Shown here piece after piece: positions 53,988 to 64,000 of a DNA stretch of 64,000 nucleotides. This DNA is from Tragulus kanchil (taxonomy: Eukaryota > Chordata > Mammalia > Artiodactyla > Tragulidae). The translations under genes were made by a program, and so were the position numbers. Within the stretch, counting starts at the first letter, position 1, and every line of letters starts with the position of its first letter. Under the pieces are notes generated by a model, which saw only the letters and a list, made by a program, of their open reading frames with translations, was not told the origin of the DNA and made no database searches. The stretch is from assembly GCA_022376925.1 (NCBI GenBank), contig JAIOJX010000004.1:178961501-179025500 (forward strand), written 5' to 3'.

Positions 53988-55584
53988 ACTTCTTCAAAGC
54001 CCTCTTGTTCTGCACTCCCCTAACACCCACCAATCTCATGGGAAGAGGGGAGCTCCCCGACAGCACTGAGGCTGTGGGGGGGGAGGGGGGCGGAAGTGAA
54101 GCCGAGTAGACCGAGCACTGGGTGGGGAGCGAGGGGCAGTGAGGGGTTTCGTGCTCACCCAGCGCCCACGACTATGTACCGGAGCCGGGGAGATGCTGAA
54201 AAGCGTTCACACCCAGTGGGGCCCAGGCAGTGGACAATCAGGTGACCAGGGAGAGCAGGTCCAAGGACCCCCTTCTGGGGCAGAGGAGACCCGTGAGTCA
54301 CGAGCTCATGAGGAAAGCCTGGGGGCTGGAGGCGGGGGTCTGGGCAGTGCAGGGCGGCATTTGGAGACCTGGAGCTGCCACTGGTTACCGGTGGATTTGG
54401 GTTTATTTCAGGATTTTAGCAACCTGGAAGGCCCCAAAGGGGGGGGCCCGGGGAGGTCAGTCCTTGGGGTCGGGCAACCCGGGGAGCCCATGGACCGAGG
54501 AGCCTGGAGGGCTGGGGAAGAGACTTTCCCTTTCGTCAGACGTTTAGCCACCGGTGGGCCTGGCCTCCACGACTGGCATGCTGAAGAAAAGCTTGCAGCA
54601 GCTGAGGGATCTGGGTTTACGCCTTTACTCCACTGTCAGGATGCTGTGTGACTTGGGCACGCCTTCCAACCTCTCTGGTTTCAGCGTCTTCGCTGGTCAG
54701 CCGAAGGGCTGGATCGGACGTGTTGGCAGGGCTGCGTCTCACGGCAGCTCTGGAGAGCGTGAGGCGGGGCGGGGTGGGCTCCCCAGGAGGGGTGCACCCA
54801 GGGGTCATTTTCCAGGGGCCACTGGAGATTCGCCCGTCCTCCTCAGGAGCTCCGGCTGGCTTATCATCTGCCTGTCGGGGGGGCTCTTCCGAGCGGCAAC
54901 TCAGGTTTCAGCCCCAAGCCTGTGATAGAGGGGTTGTGGGAGACCAGAGGGCGGGTGGGTGGCCCCGCTGCTGCTGGGGCTCCGGGCACCCCGACTCCCT
55001 TGGTTATCTCTGGTCTGGGACAGGTTGGGAAAGTGAGAAGCTGCCTTATCTCCTCCACTTCCTCCAGAGATAGGACTTCTTCAAAGCCCTCTTGTTCTGC
55101 ACTCCCCTAACACCCACCAATCTCATGGGAAGAGGGGAGCTCCCCGACAGCACTGAGGCTGTGGGGGGGGAGGGGGGCGGAAGTGAAGCCGAGTAGACCG
55201 AGCACTGGGTGGGGAGCGAGGGGCAGTGAGGGGTTTCATGCTCACCCAGCGCCCACGACTATGTACCGGAGCCGGGGAGATGCTGAAAAGCGTTCACACC
55301 CAGTGGGGCCCAGGCAGTGGACAATCAGGTGACCAGGGAGAGCAGGTCCAAGGACCCCCTTCTGGGGCAGAGGAGACCCGTGAGTCACGAGCTCATGAGG
55401 AAAGCCTGGGGGCTGGAGGCGGGGGTCTGGGCAGTGCAGGGCGGCATTTGGAGACCTGGAGCTGCCACTGGTTACCGGTGGATTTGGGTTTATTTCAGGA
55501 TTTTAGCAACCTGGAAGGCCCCAGTGGCTCCAGCCTATAGAGTGAGGAGCCCGGGGACAGAGCTGCCTGGGGAGTACCAGCTCC

Positions 55585-56145
55585 GTGCTTCGTCACTCAG
55601 TCGTGTCCAGCTCTTTGCGACTGTCTGGGCTGTAGCCCGCCAGGCTCCTCTGTCCACGGGATTTTTCAGGCAAGAATACTGGAGCAGGGGCTTCCCTGGT
55701 GGTCCAGTGGGTAAGGACACCGCCTTGCAGTGCAAGGGGCGCCGGTTCGATCCCTGGCCTGGGAAGATCCCACGTGCCGCGGAGCGGCTGGACCGATGTG
55801 TCCAATCACCGAGCCGGAGCTCTGGAGCGCATGCGCCCACAGCCGGTGCTCTGCAGCGACAGAGGCCACCGCGATGGGAGGCCCACACGGGCCAAAGAAC
55901 AAAGATGGATGAAAATGGATAAATGAAAGACCAATAGAAGTGGCCCGCCCACTCCTCTCCCTTCCCACCCCACCCTCCCCACCCACCTCAAAAAAAAAAA
56001 TTAAAAAAAAAAAAAGAATACTGGAGCAGGTTGCCGTTTCCTTCTCCAGGGAATCTTCCTGACTCAGGGGTCAAACCCGCGTCTCTTTGTGTCTCCTGCC
56101 TTGCAAGCTGATTCTTTACCCACTCAGCCATCGGGGAGGACCACC
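55585..56145 (-). mobile_element. Bov-tA SINE interrupted by a younger SINE
   Basis: gtcactcagtcgtgtccagc, ccgccaggctcctctgtcc on the left; gttgccgtttccttctccag and gcaagctgattctttaccca on the right of the insertion at 55688-56015. Confidence 0.9.
55688..56015 (+). mobile_element. Tailed CHR-like SINE, complete, inside Bov-tA with 14-bp TSD
   Basis: Head gggcttccctggtggtcca, tRNA-like ggttcgatccc, body gcggctggaccgatgtgtcc, tail words aaagatggatgaaaatgg and gaccaatagaagtggcc, C-rich run and poly(A). TSD gaatactggagcag at 55674-55687 and 56016-56029. Best reference copy of the family in this window. Confidence 0.93.
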
Positions 56146-56699
56146 TGATCATCTAAGTGGCTCTGAGAATGGCTCATCCGGAGGTGGAAGTAAGGCCTCT
56201 GGGCCCGTGGCTGCACATGGCGCCAGCACAGACGAGGGTGACCGGATGGAAATTTCTATTTGACCATTTTTGACAAAAACGGCCATTTCCTGTGCTCAGG
56301 CCATTGTGAGTGCTGGTAAATGTGGCAATCCAGGTTGTTCAGGCCTTGTTCCAGGTACTAGAGGCCCAGCAATGAGCAAGGACGGCCAGACCCTCGATTC
56401 CGGAGCCTAAGGCCAGTGGGCGGACAGGGCATTGCGGGTAAGAGGTGGCTAAGGGCTCCAAGGAAGGCGGGGCAGACAGAGCAACAGACTCACCCCCACC
56501 CCTCAAGGTGGCCAGCCTCAAGCCCTGGAATTTTCCCCTTGGAGCAAAAGGAACGCTCCAGATGTGATCGTGAGAGGGGAAGTCGGCCTGGATCATCCAG
56601 CAGGGCCCAGAGAAATCACCAGGGTCTCGTCAAAGGGAGGTAAGCTGAACGGCACACTTTGAAGCGACTAAAATGACAGATGCTAGGTTAGATATATTT
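56146..56699. other. Single-copy intergenic sequence
   Basis: Mixed composition, no recognised gene or repeat except MIR-like words near 56310-56370. Confidence 0.5.
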
Positions 56700-56751
56700 A
56701 ACTGCGATTTTAGAAAATTAATAATGTAATAAACCCCACGTCATGGAATTG

Positions 56752-56893
56752 TATACTTTATTTATTTTTACTGATGTACTTACTTTGATCCCGGGCAGCT
56801 TGCAGGATCGTTAGTTCCCTGATCAGAGAGCAAACCCGTGCCCCCTGCAGTGGAAGAGTCAAGTCCTAATCACTGCACCGTCAGGGAACTCCC
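56752..56893 (-). mobile_element. CHR-type SINE; second copy 57857-57998
   Basis: gatcccgggcagcttgcagg, gatcagagagcaaacccgtg and caccgtcagggaactccc. Confidence 0.8.
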
Positions 56894-56937
56894 GTGGGAT
56901 TGTCCACGTTCAATGGGTGAGGCGTGGGGTGTACGAT

Positions 56938-57475
56938 CTCCGTTCAGTTCTGTTTCGTCGCTCGGTTGTCGCCGAGTCTGCGTGGACGGCCGCGCGCCAG
57001 GCTTCCCTGTGCTTCACCATCTCCCAGAGCTTACTCAGACTCTCGTGTGTTGAGTCGATGATGCCATCCAACCATCTCATCGATGATGCCATCCAACCAT
57101 CTCAACCAGCTCTGCTCCCGCCGCCTCCTCCCGCCCTCTCTTCCCCAGCATCGGCCTTTTCCAGTGAGCTGGCTCTTCGCATCAGGTGGCCAACATATTG
57201 GAGCTTCAGCGCCCGCATCAATCCTTTCAATGAGTATCCACGGTTGACTCCTCTACGATGGACTGGTTTGATCTCTTTCCAGTCCAAGGGCCTCTCGAGA
57301 GTCTTCTCCCGCACCACAGTTTGAAGGCATCAGTTCTGCGGCACTCAGCCTCCTTTACGGTCCAGCTCTCACATCCATACATGACTGCTATAGCTTCGAA
57401 TTCACAGACCTTTGCCAGCAGGGTGATGTCTCCGCTTTTAATACGCTGTCTAGGTTCGTCATAGCTTTTCTTCCA
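56938..57475 (-). mobile_element. BovB LINE 3' end; second copy 58042-58579
   Basis: Minus-strand translation shows KTLERPLDWKEIKPV and YVGHLMRRASSLEK, the C-terminal reverse-transcriptase region of BovB, broken by stops. Contains an internal 24-bp direct repeat (gatgccatccaaccatctca twice, 57060-57105). Confidence 0.92.
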
Positions 57476-57689
57476 AAACTGTGAGACTAAAGATTTGTGT
57501 TGTCCTAAGTCACCGTGTTAGTGGTCATTTGTGCCAGTGGCCACAGGAAGCTGGTGCAGAGGGTAAGGAGGTAAAGATGACGGCCACGGTGATGAGCGTT
57601 TCGGAAGGGCCCAGCACTGTTCTTGAAGCACTTTACCTGTATAAACTGAGTTAGCAGACCAACACGCCTCTGCAGAGGGACTGTTAGTA

Positions 57690-57775
57690 TTCCCACTTTA
57701 CGAATGAGGCACCTACAGCACAGAGAGGTTAAGTAACTTGTCCCAGGTCGCACAGCTGGGATCAGAGTGGGATTA
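57690..57775 (-). mobile_element. MIR; further copies 58793-58880 and 59937-60024
   Basis: cccactttacgaatgaggca, gagaggttaagtaacttgtc and cacagctggga. Present three times because duplications 17 and 18 overlap. Confidence 0.82.
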
Positions 57776-58657
57776 GGGGTAACAGGCTTAGAAAAATAAT
57801 TTAAAACTGCGATTTTAGAAAATTAATAATGTAATAAACCCCACGTCATGGAATTGTATACTTTATTTATTTTACTGATGTACTTACTTTGATCCCGGGC
57901 AGCTTGCAGGATCGTTAGTTCCCTGATCAGAGAGCAAACCCGTGCCCCCTGCAGTGGAAGAGTCAAGTCTTAATCACTGCACCGTCAGGGAACTCCCGTG
58001 GGATTGTCCACGTTCAATGGGTGAGGCGTGGGGTGTACGATCTCCGTTCAGTTCTGTTTCGTCGCTCGGTTGTCGCCGAGTCTGCGTGGACGGCCGCGCG
58101 CCAGGCTTCCCTGTGCTTCACCATCTCCCAGAGCTTACTCAGACTCTCGTGTGTTGAGTCGATGATGCCATCCAACCATCTCATCGATGATGCCATCCAA
58201 CCATCTCAACCAGCTCTGCTCCCGCCGCCTCCTCCCGCCCTCTCTTCCCCAGCATCGGCCTTTTCCAGTGAGCTGGCTCTTCGCATCAGGTGGCCAACGT
58301 ATTGGAGCTTCAGCGCCCGCATCAATCCTTTCAATGAGTATCCACGGTTGACTCCTCTACGATGGACTGGTTTGATCTCTTTCCAGTCCAAGGGCCTCTC
58401 GAGAGTCTTCTCCCGCACCACAGTTTGAAGGCATCAGTTCTGCGGCACTCAGCCTCCTTTACGGTCCAGCTCTCACATCCATACATGACTGCTATAGCTT
58501 CGAATTCACAGACCTTTGCCAGCAGGGTGATGTCTCTGCTTTTAATACGCTGTCTAGGTTCGTCATAGCTTTTCTTCCAAAACTGTGAGACTAAAGATTT
58601 GTGTTGTCCTAAGTCACCGTGTTAGTGGTCATTTGTGCCAGTGGCCACAGGAAGCTG

Positions 58658-60946
58658 GTGCAGAGGGTAAGGAGGTAAAGATGACGGCCACGGTGATGAG
58701 CGTTTCGGAAGGGCCCAGCACTGTTCTTGAAGCACTTTACCTGTGTAAACTGAGTGAGCTGACCAACACGCCTCTGCAGAGGGACTGTTAGTATTCCTAC
58801 TTTACGAATGAGGCACCTACAGCACAGAGAGGTTAAGTAACTTGTCCAAGGTCGCACAGCTGGGATGGCAGAGTGGGATTCTCCCCTGGGCAGGTGGCGG
58901 CTGAGTGAGTGGTGTCGCCGCTGTCCTCACTGCCTGGCTTCCCCTTGGCTGTGAACCCGGACTCCGCCTGGTCCGTGGTAAGACCTGTACAGAAAGGATT
59001 TGGTTCATTTCACTGCTACCTTGTGGAGGAGATGCTGTTGCTGTTCTCGGTTTTCCAGGTGAGGAGACTGAGGCCCACTGAGACAGAGCCCCCTGCCCAA
59101 GCCCCAAGGACAAGGCTAGAGAGTGTTGACCGAAGGGGCCGCTGCCTCCAGCCGGGGCCTAGAGCCCCTTCCTGCCCTCTTCTCTGCAATCCCGTGCTCC
59201 CTGAATGGGAATGGCATCCTCGTTAAATGTCCCCACACCCCTGCCTGCCCGAGAGGGACATCCCGGCCCATTGTTCAGGCCAGGAAGCCACCCCCTCCTC
59301 GATGGCCAGGGCAGGCGGTCTCTGGGGGGAAGAGTTCCTTTCCAGAGCAGTGAACGCGCCGGGAGCAGGCCCTCGCTGGGCCTAGGCCAGAAGACATACG
59401 CTGGCCCTTTAAGGGCAGGGCCTAGGGTCTGTGCAGCTCTTCTTATCAGAAACCTTTTCTAGAAGGTGGACTCAGGACTCCAGGCAGCTACAGCTGAGGG
59501 AGGTGGGGAAGAGGCTAGTGTTGAAGGCACGGCCTCCTCCCTCTCTGAGCTCAGTTTCCTTAGCTGTAAAATGGAGAGAGGGGGCTCTCTAAGCGCCTGG
59601 CAGCCTGTGAGCCCGTGGCCCGTGGGTGCACGCTCCCTGCTCATTCACACAACGGCGTCAGCACTTATTGGGCTGCCCGCGCTGCATCTTTTCTGGTTAA
59701 TCTCACAGTGACTGGGAGCGAAGCACTCTGTTACAGTTTGTTTTATTTTTGAAATAATGTCTAAAAGTTAATGGTTATTCAGTTATTTTTGTTTTTTGAT
59801 TGTGCAGAGGGTAAGGAGGTAAAGATGACGGCCACGGTGATGAGCGTTTCGGAAGGGCCCAGCACTGTTCTTGAAGCACTTTACCTGTATAAACTGAGTT
59901 AGCAGACCAACACGCCTCTGCAGAGGGACTGTTAGTATTCCCACTTTACGAATGAGGCACCTACAGCACAGAGAGGTTAAGTAACTTGTCCAAGGTCGCA
60001 CAGCTGGGATGGCAGAGTGGGATTCTCCCCTGGGCAGGTGGCGGCTGAGTGAGTGGTGTCGCCGCTGTCCTCACTGCCTGGCTTCCCCTTGGCTGTGAAC
60101 CCGGACTCCGCCTGGTCCGTGGTAAGACCTTTACAGAAAGGATTTGGTTCATTTCACTGCTACCTTGTGGAGGAGATGCTGTTGTTCTCGGTTTTCCAGG
60201 TGAGGAGACTGAGGCCCACTGAGACAGAGCCCCCTGCCCAAGCCCCAAGGACAAGGCTAGAGAGTGTTGACCGAAGGGGCCGCTGCCTCCAGCCGGGGCC
60301 TAGAGCCCCTTCCTGCCCTCTTCTCTGCATTCCCGTGCTCCCTGAATGGGAATGGCATCCTCGTTAAATGTCCCCACACCCCTGCCTGCCCGAGAGGGAC
60401 ATCCCGGCCCATTGTTCAGGCCAGGAAGCCACCCCCTCCTCGATGGCCAGGGCAGGCGGTCTCTGGGGGGAAGAGTTCCTTTCCAGAGCAGTGAACGCGC
60501 CGGGAGCAGGCCCTCGCTGGGCCTAGGCCAGAAGACATACGCTGGCCCTTTAAGGGCAGGGCCTAGGGTCTGTGCAGCTCTTCTTATCAGAAACCTTTTC
60601 TAGAAGGTGGACTCAGGACTCCAGGCAGCTACAGCTGAGGGAGGTGGGGAAGAGGCTAGTGTTGAAGGCACGGCCTCCTCCCTCTCTGAGCTCAGTTTCC
60701 TTAGCTGTAAAATGGAGAGAGGGGGCTCTCTAAGCGCCTGGCAGCCTGTGAGCCCGTGGCCCGTGGGTGCACGCTCCCTGCTCATTCACACAACGGCGTC
60801 AGCACTTACTGGGCTGCCTGCGCTGCATCTTTTCTGGTTAATCTCACAGTGACTGGGACCGAAGCACTCTGTTACAGTTTGTTTTATTTTTGAAATAATG
60901 TCTAAAAGTTAATGGTTATTCAGTTATTTTTGTTTTTTGATTGTGC
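58658..60946 (+). repeat. Tandem direct duplication 18 (period 1141-1144)
   Basis: Copy A 58658-59801, copy B 59802-60946. Scattered substitutions and a 3-bp indel (gctgttgctgttc versus gctgttgttc). Copy B shares variants with 57640-57700 rather than with copy A. Confidence 0.96.
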
Positions 60947-61218
60947 TGGGTCTTCACCGTCTGCCGCGCGAACGTTTTCTCCAGCCGCGATGAGCAGGGG
61001 CTCCTCTCTAGTTGCGGTGCGAGGGCATCTCGTTGTGGTGGCTTCTCTCGCGGAGGAGCCCAGGCCCCAGGGCGTGTGGGCTTCAGTAGCTGAGGCTCCC
61101 AGACTCTAGAGCACAGGCTCCATAGCTGTGGCGCTTGGGCTTAGTTACCCCGTGGCAGCTGGGATCTTCCTAGGTCAGGGATCGCACCCATGTCTCGTGC
61201 ACCAGCAGGTGGATCCCC
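60925..61218 (-). mobile_element. CHR-type SINE, long form
   Basis: ttttgattgtgctgggtctt, agttgcggtgcgagggcatc, gatcttcctaggtcaggg and gatcgcacccatgtctcgtg. Confidence 0.82.
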
Positions 61219-62164
61219 AGCCAAGCAGCAGCGCAGCGGGCCTGGGAGGGGAACTGACGAGGCAGGTGGGAGGTTTCCTTTTCCTCTGAACCTGAGGTTC
61301 CCGCAGCCCTGACTGCCCTCTCCCCTTTCCTTTGCCTGCTTAATGCTCACTCTCGCTCACCTGAGATTCCACACCCCCGGAACTCCCTCAAGCCGAGGCA
61401 GGGCTGTCTGTTCCCCTGGGGGTCCTTCCAGCACCTGGCAGCTTCTGCACTAGGCTGTCAGCCAGATGTGGTCGAGGGCCTGGACTAGCCCATTCAGACC
61501 CTGCCTCTCCCTTGCGGCTGCATCTTCTGCCCTGAGACTTGGCCCCTTGTTGCTGTCTCAGTGTTACGGTTGTTATCGTTCTTTTCACTCAGTCCCTCCA
61601 GCCCAGCTCCCCTCACGGAAGGCCTGAGGACCGAACTCGTGCTGGAAGCACAACCAAAGAGCTCAGCATACTGTGGGCCGAGGTGGCTGGGGTGCGGTTT
61701 GGGCTGCCGCCGGTCCCCGGGGACCATCTGGGAACCTGGCCCAGCGTGGCCACCTCTGCAGAGTATGCAGGAGATGCCAGAAATCCAAGAACTCTCCCAA
61801 TTTTTAAGGGAAGGCCACATTTTAGAAAACATTTGGGGTCAAGGAAAACTGGGCTGGATCCTGTCCTCGGGGCTGCCAGATGTCACCCTTGGCCTCCTCA
61901 GCTCCGCTTGGATTCTGACATGCAAATGAGCACCGTTTCTCATTTGCATAGAGGCGGGTCTTCCTGTTCTCTCCCTGGCTTTGGGACGGAAATGTCTTGA
62001 GGACATCTGAGGGGTTTTGTCTGTTTAGTCCACGGCAGGATCTCCAGAACTTAAACCTGTTTCTGACATATCGTAGGTGCACCTCCTTTGTTGAACGAAT
62101 GCATGAGTGAATGATTAGAGAAACGCCGGATGGTAGAGGGAAGTGAGGTAGTAAGGAAGGATCG
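61219..62164. other. Single-copy intergenic sequence
   Basis: No gene or clear repeat. A 153-codon plus-strand frame at 61539-62000 has no recognisable domain. Confidence 0.5.
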
Positions 62165-62260
62165 AGGGCACAGCTGACCGGCTGAGTGACGGTGGACTGT
62201 TCACATCACCTCTTGGGGCCTCTCTTTGCTCATCTGTGGAATGGGCGCGGCTCAGGCCTT
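62165..62260 (+). mobile_element. MIR-like fragment
   Basis: gctgagtgacggtggactgt, ctctttgctcatctgtggaa. Weak but in the right order. Confidence 0.5.
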
Positions 62261-62360
62261 TGGAAAGCCATTTGACCAAGTGTACCAGCAGCCTAGATGA
62301 CTCACTGACCCATGATTCCATTCTCGCCAAGGAGATATCCCCAAATACGGAACAAGGGAA

Positions 62361-62825
62361 GCTTTATGTACAGAACGCTACCCAAATACAGTATTTATAA
62401 CATCGAAAAACTGGAAATAACTGAGATGTCCCACAAAAGGGAACGGCTAAATAAACTATGGAACTTCCACTTGACAAAATATTAGGCAGCCAATAAAAAA
62501 TGAGGTTCAGAGAAGAGGAAAAAGAAACGGCGTGACAGGGAGTGAAATAATCAGAAACATGCCGTGATATAATGGTAAGTCCGAAAGGCAGGATACCACC
62601 GTTTTGGTTTTTTCTTCTAATACACAGCATGATCTCAGCCGGATTTAAAAAAAGGTTTCCAACAAAAAACTATGGAAGGAAATACATCAAACCTTAACAA
62701 TGATTGTCCTGGGTGGTGGGGCTGTGGGTGGTGATTTTTCTTCCTTATTTTGACTTTTCTGCATTTTTCAGATTTTCATAAGTGAACATGTATTGTTGCT
62801 TCATTAAAAATGAAAAAGAATGCAA
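62361..62825 (+). mobile_element. L1M-type 3' end; second copy 63499-63960
   Basis: ctacccaaatacagtattta, gaaaaactggaaataactga, gataatggtaag-type words and catttttcagattttcataa ... tgaacatgtattg are typical of old L1 3' regions. Confidence 0.78.
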
Positions 62826-62939
62826 CTGGGAAGTGGGAGTCGATGCAGGCCAAAGTCTGCTCAGGTCTCTTGAGAGGGAAGGTTAAGCTCTCCTCCAGGG
62901 AATCAGAGAAGGTGGGGGGCTTGGGACTGACCACCCAAG

Positions 62940-63420
62940 TTCAGAACCAGAACCAGGGCTGTATGAGTGACCCTGGGCAAATCACTCCACCCCTTTGGGC
63001 TTCAGTGATGCCCCCTGTCAAATGCAGCCTGGACCTCGCTTTTCGGTAGCAAGAACAGGACGAGAATGTTCTCAGGCCTTCCGGAACGCCGACAGAACAA
63101 GTGCCATGGTATCATTCATAGCAGTTTCTGGGAAGGTCGGTTCTGTTTTCAGCCACCTCGGGAAGATGTCTTTGTTTGGAGTCCTTGGGAGTATTTTTGG
63201 CCCCCAAGGTACAGATGTCCCTGACTCATTTTGGAAAGCTGAATGGGGATGATTTCCAGAAACACATCACGGGGTGGAGGAGAAGCAGGCCAGGGGGCTT
63301 CGCGTCCTGGGTTCTTGTCCCAGCTCTTCTCCTGCTCCCGTGTGGCCTTGAGAGAGTCGCTCCGCCTTCCTAGCCTCAGCGGCCCCTTCTCCACAGGCTA
63401 TGGACACAGGGGTCACTAAG
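62940..63420 (+). mobile_element. Two MIR-like fragments (62940-63055, 63300-63420)
   Basis: gtatgagtgaccctgggcaa with tcactccacccctttgggc, and gtcccagctcttctcctgct with gtggccttgagagagtcgc. Both follow the MIR order; diverged. Confidence 0.5.
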
Positions 63421-64000
63421 ACTCTGAACCTCTGTTCATGTGAGGCCATCTCCCCGCCCTCACACTGACCATGATTCACTGCTACCCAAAACGGAAGGGC
63501 TTTATGTACAGAACGCTACCCAAATACAGTATTTATAACATCGAAAAACTGGAAATAACTGAGATGTCCCACAAAAGGGAACGGCTAAATAAACTATGGA
63601 ACTTCCACTTGACAAAATATTAGGCAGCCAATAAAAAATGAGGTTCAGAGAAGAGGAAAAAGAAACGGCGTGACAGGGAGTGAAATAATCAGAAACATGC
63701 CGTGATATAATGGTAAGTCCGAAAGGCAGGATACCACCGTTTTGGTTTTTTCTTCTAATACACAGCATGATCTCAGCCGGATTTAAAAAAAGGTTTCCAA
63801 CAAAAAACTATGGAAGGAAATACATCAAACCTTAACAATGATTGTCCTGGGTGGTGGGGCTGTGGGTGGTGATTTTTCTTCCTTATTTTGACTTTTCTGC
63901 ATTTTTCAGATTTTCATAAGTGAACATGTATTGTTGCTTCATTAAAAATGAAAAAGAATGCAACTGGGAAGTGGGAGTCGATGCAGGCCAAAGTCTGCTC

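Larger units (their letters stand above)
53368..55523 (+). repeat. Tandem direct duplication 16 (period 1088)
   Basis: Copy A 53368-54436, garbled 50-bp filler 54437-54486, copy B 54487-55523. Copy B lacks about 30 bp of the Bov-tA end present in copy A; beyond that it is near identical. Confidence 0.95.
56700..58880 (+). repeat. Tandem direct duplication 17 (period 1104)
   Basis: Copy A 56700-57774, 30-bp filler, copy B 57805-58880. Scattered single-base differences (for example ccaacatattgg versus ccaacgtattgg). Its 3' part is also the start of duplication 18, giving three copies of about 220 bp. Confidence 0.96.
62361..64000 (+). repeat. Tandem direct duplication 19 (period 1138), cut by the window end
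   Basis: Copy A 62361-63498, copy B 63499 to beyond 64000. The 500 visible bases of copy B look identical to copy A. Confidence 0.95.

Noticed and set aside
57060..57105. CRISPR-like or regularly spaced repeats
   Set aside because: Only a simple two-unit repeat inside BovB; the genome is eukaryotic and no spaced array exists.
62000..64000. Start of PDGFB at the right edge
   Set aside because: Expected from human synteny, but no exon or promoter sequence is recognisable up to 64000.

Overview
The window is mammalian nuclear DNA from a pecoran ruminant. The basis is the repeat content: BovB (RTE) LINE fragments, Bov-tA SINEs carrying the BovB-like half, CHR-type tRNA-Glu-derived SINEs, a bovine-type ERV solo LTR, ruminant L1 3' ends and old MIRs. 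I cannot name the species.

The only protein-coding gene I can support is the 3' part of RPL3 (60S ribosomal protein uL3), plus strand, positions 427-6160. The eight exons match human exons 3-10 and encode residues 66-403 without a frameshift; exons 1-2 lie upstream of the window. Intron 3 carries an alternative 3' splice site with an in-frame stop, as expected for the known RPL3 autoregulatory switch. Intron 7 carries a C/D-box snoRNA (SNORD83 type) with a perfect terminal stem. A poly(A) signal lies at 6191-6196.

From about 6.2 kb to 64 kb I see no further gene. In human the neighbour beyond the RPL3 3' end is PDGFB, so this is probably the RPL3-PDGFB intergenic interval (synteny inferred). 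It holds nested SINE/LINE insertions, several with target-site duplications (TSDs), GC-rich single-copy DNA and a few motif clusters (CTCF-like, GATA/ETS, SOX/TEAD, CRE/AP-1).

The most striking property is structural. Nineteen separate head-to-tail direct duplications, each with a period of about 1.07-1.19 kb, occur along the whole window, one of them inside RPL3 intron 4. They involve unrelated sequence, begin and end at arbitrary points inside repeats and unique DNA, often overlap in chains, and show homopolymer shortening and short garbled fillers at the joints while the rest of each copy is nearly identical. I read this as a systematic assembly artefact (unmerged contig overlaps or bad gap filling), not biology. 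It inflates the locus by about 21 kb. Features inside these segments are therefore listed once, with the coordinates of the second copy in the text.

Possible real novelty is modest: a CHR-like SINE subfamily with an unusual 3' tail and several insertions with clean TSDs, one of which is a head-to-tail dimer inside a single 19-bp TSD.
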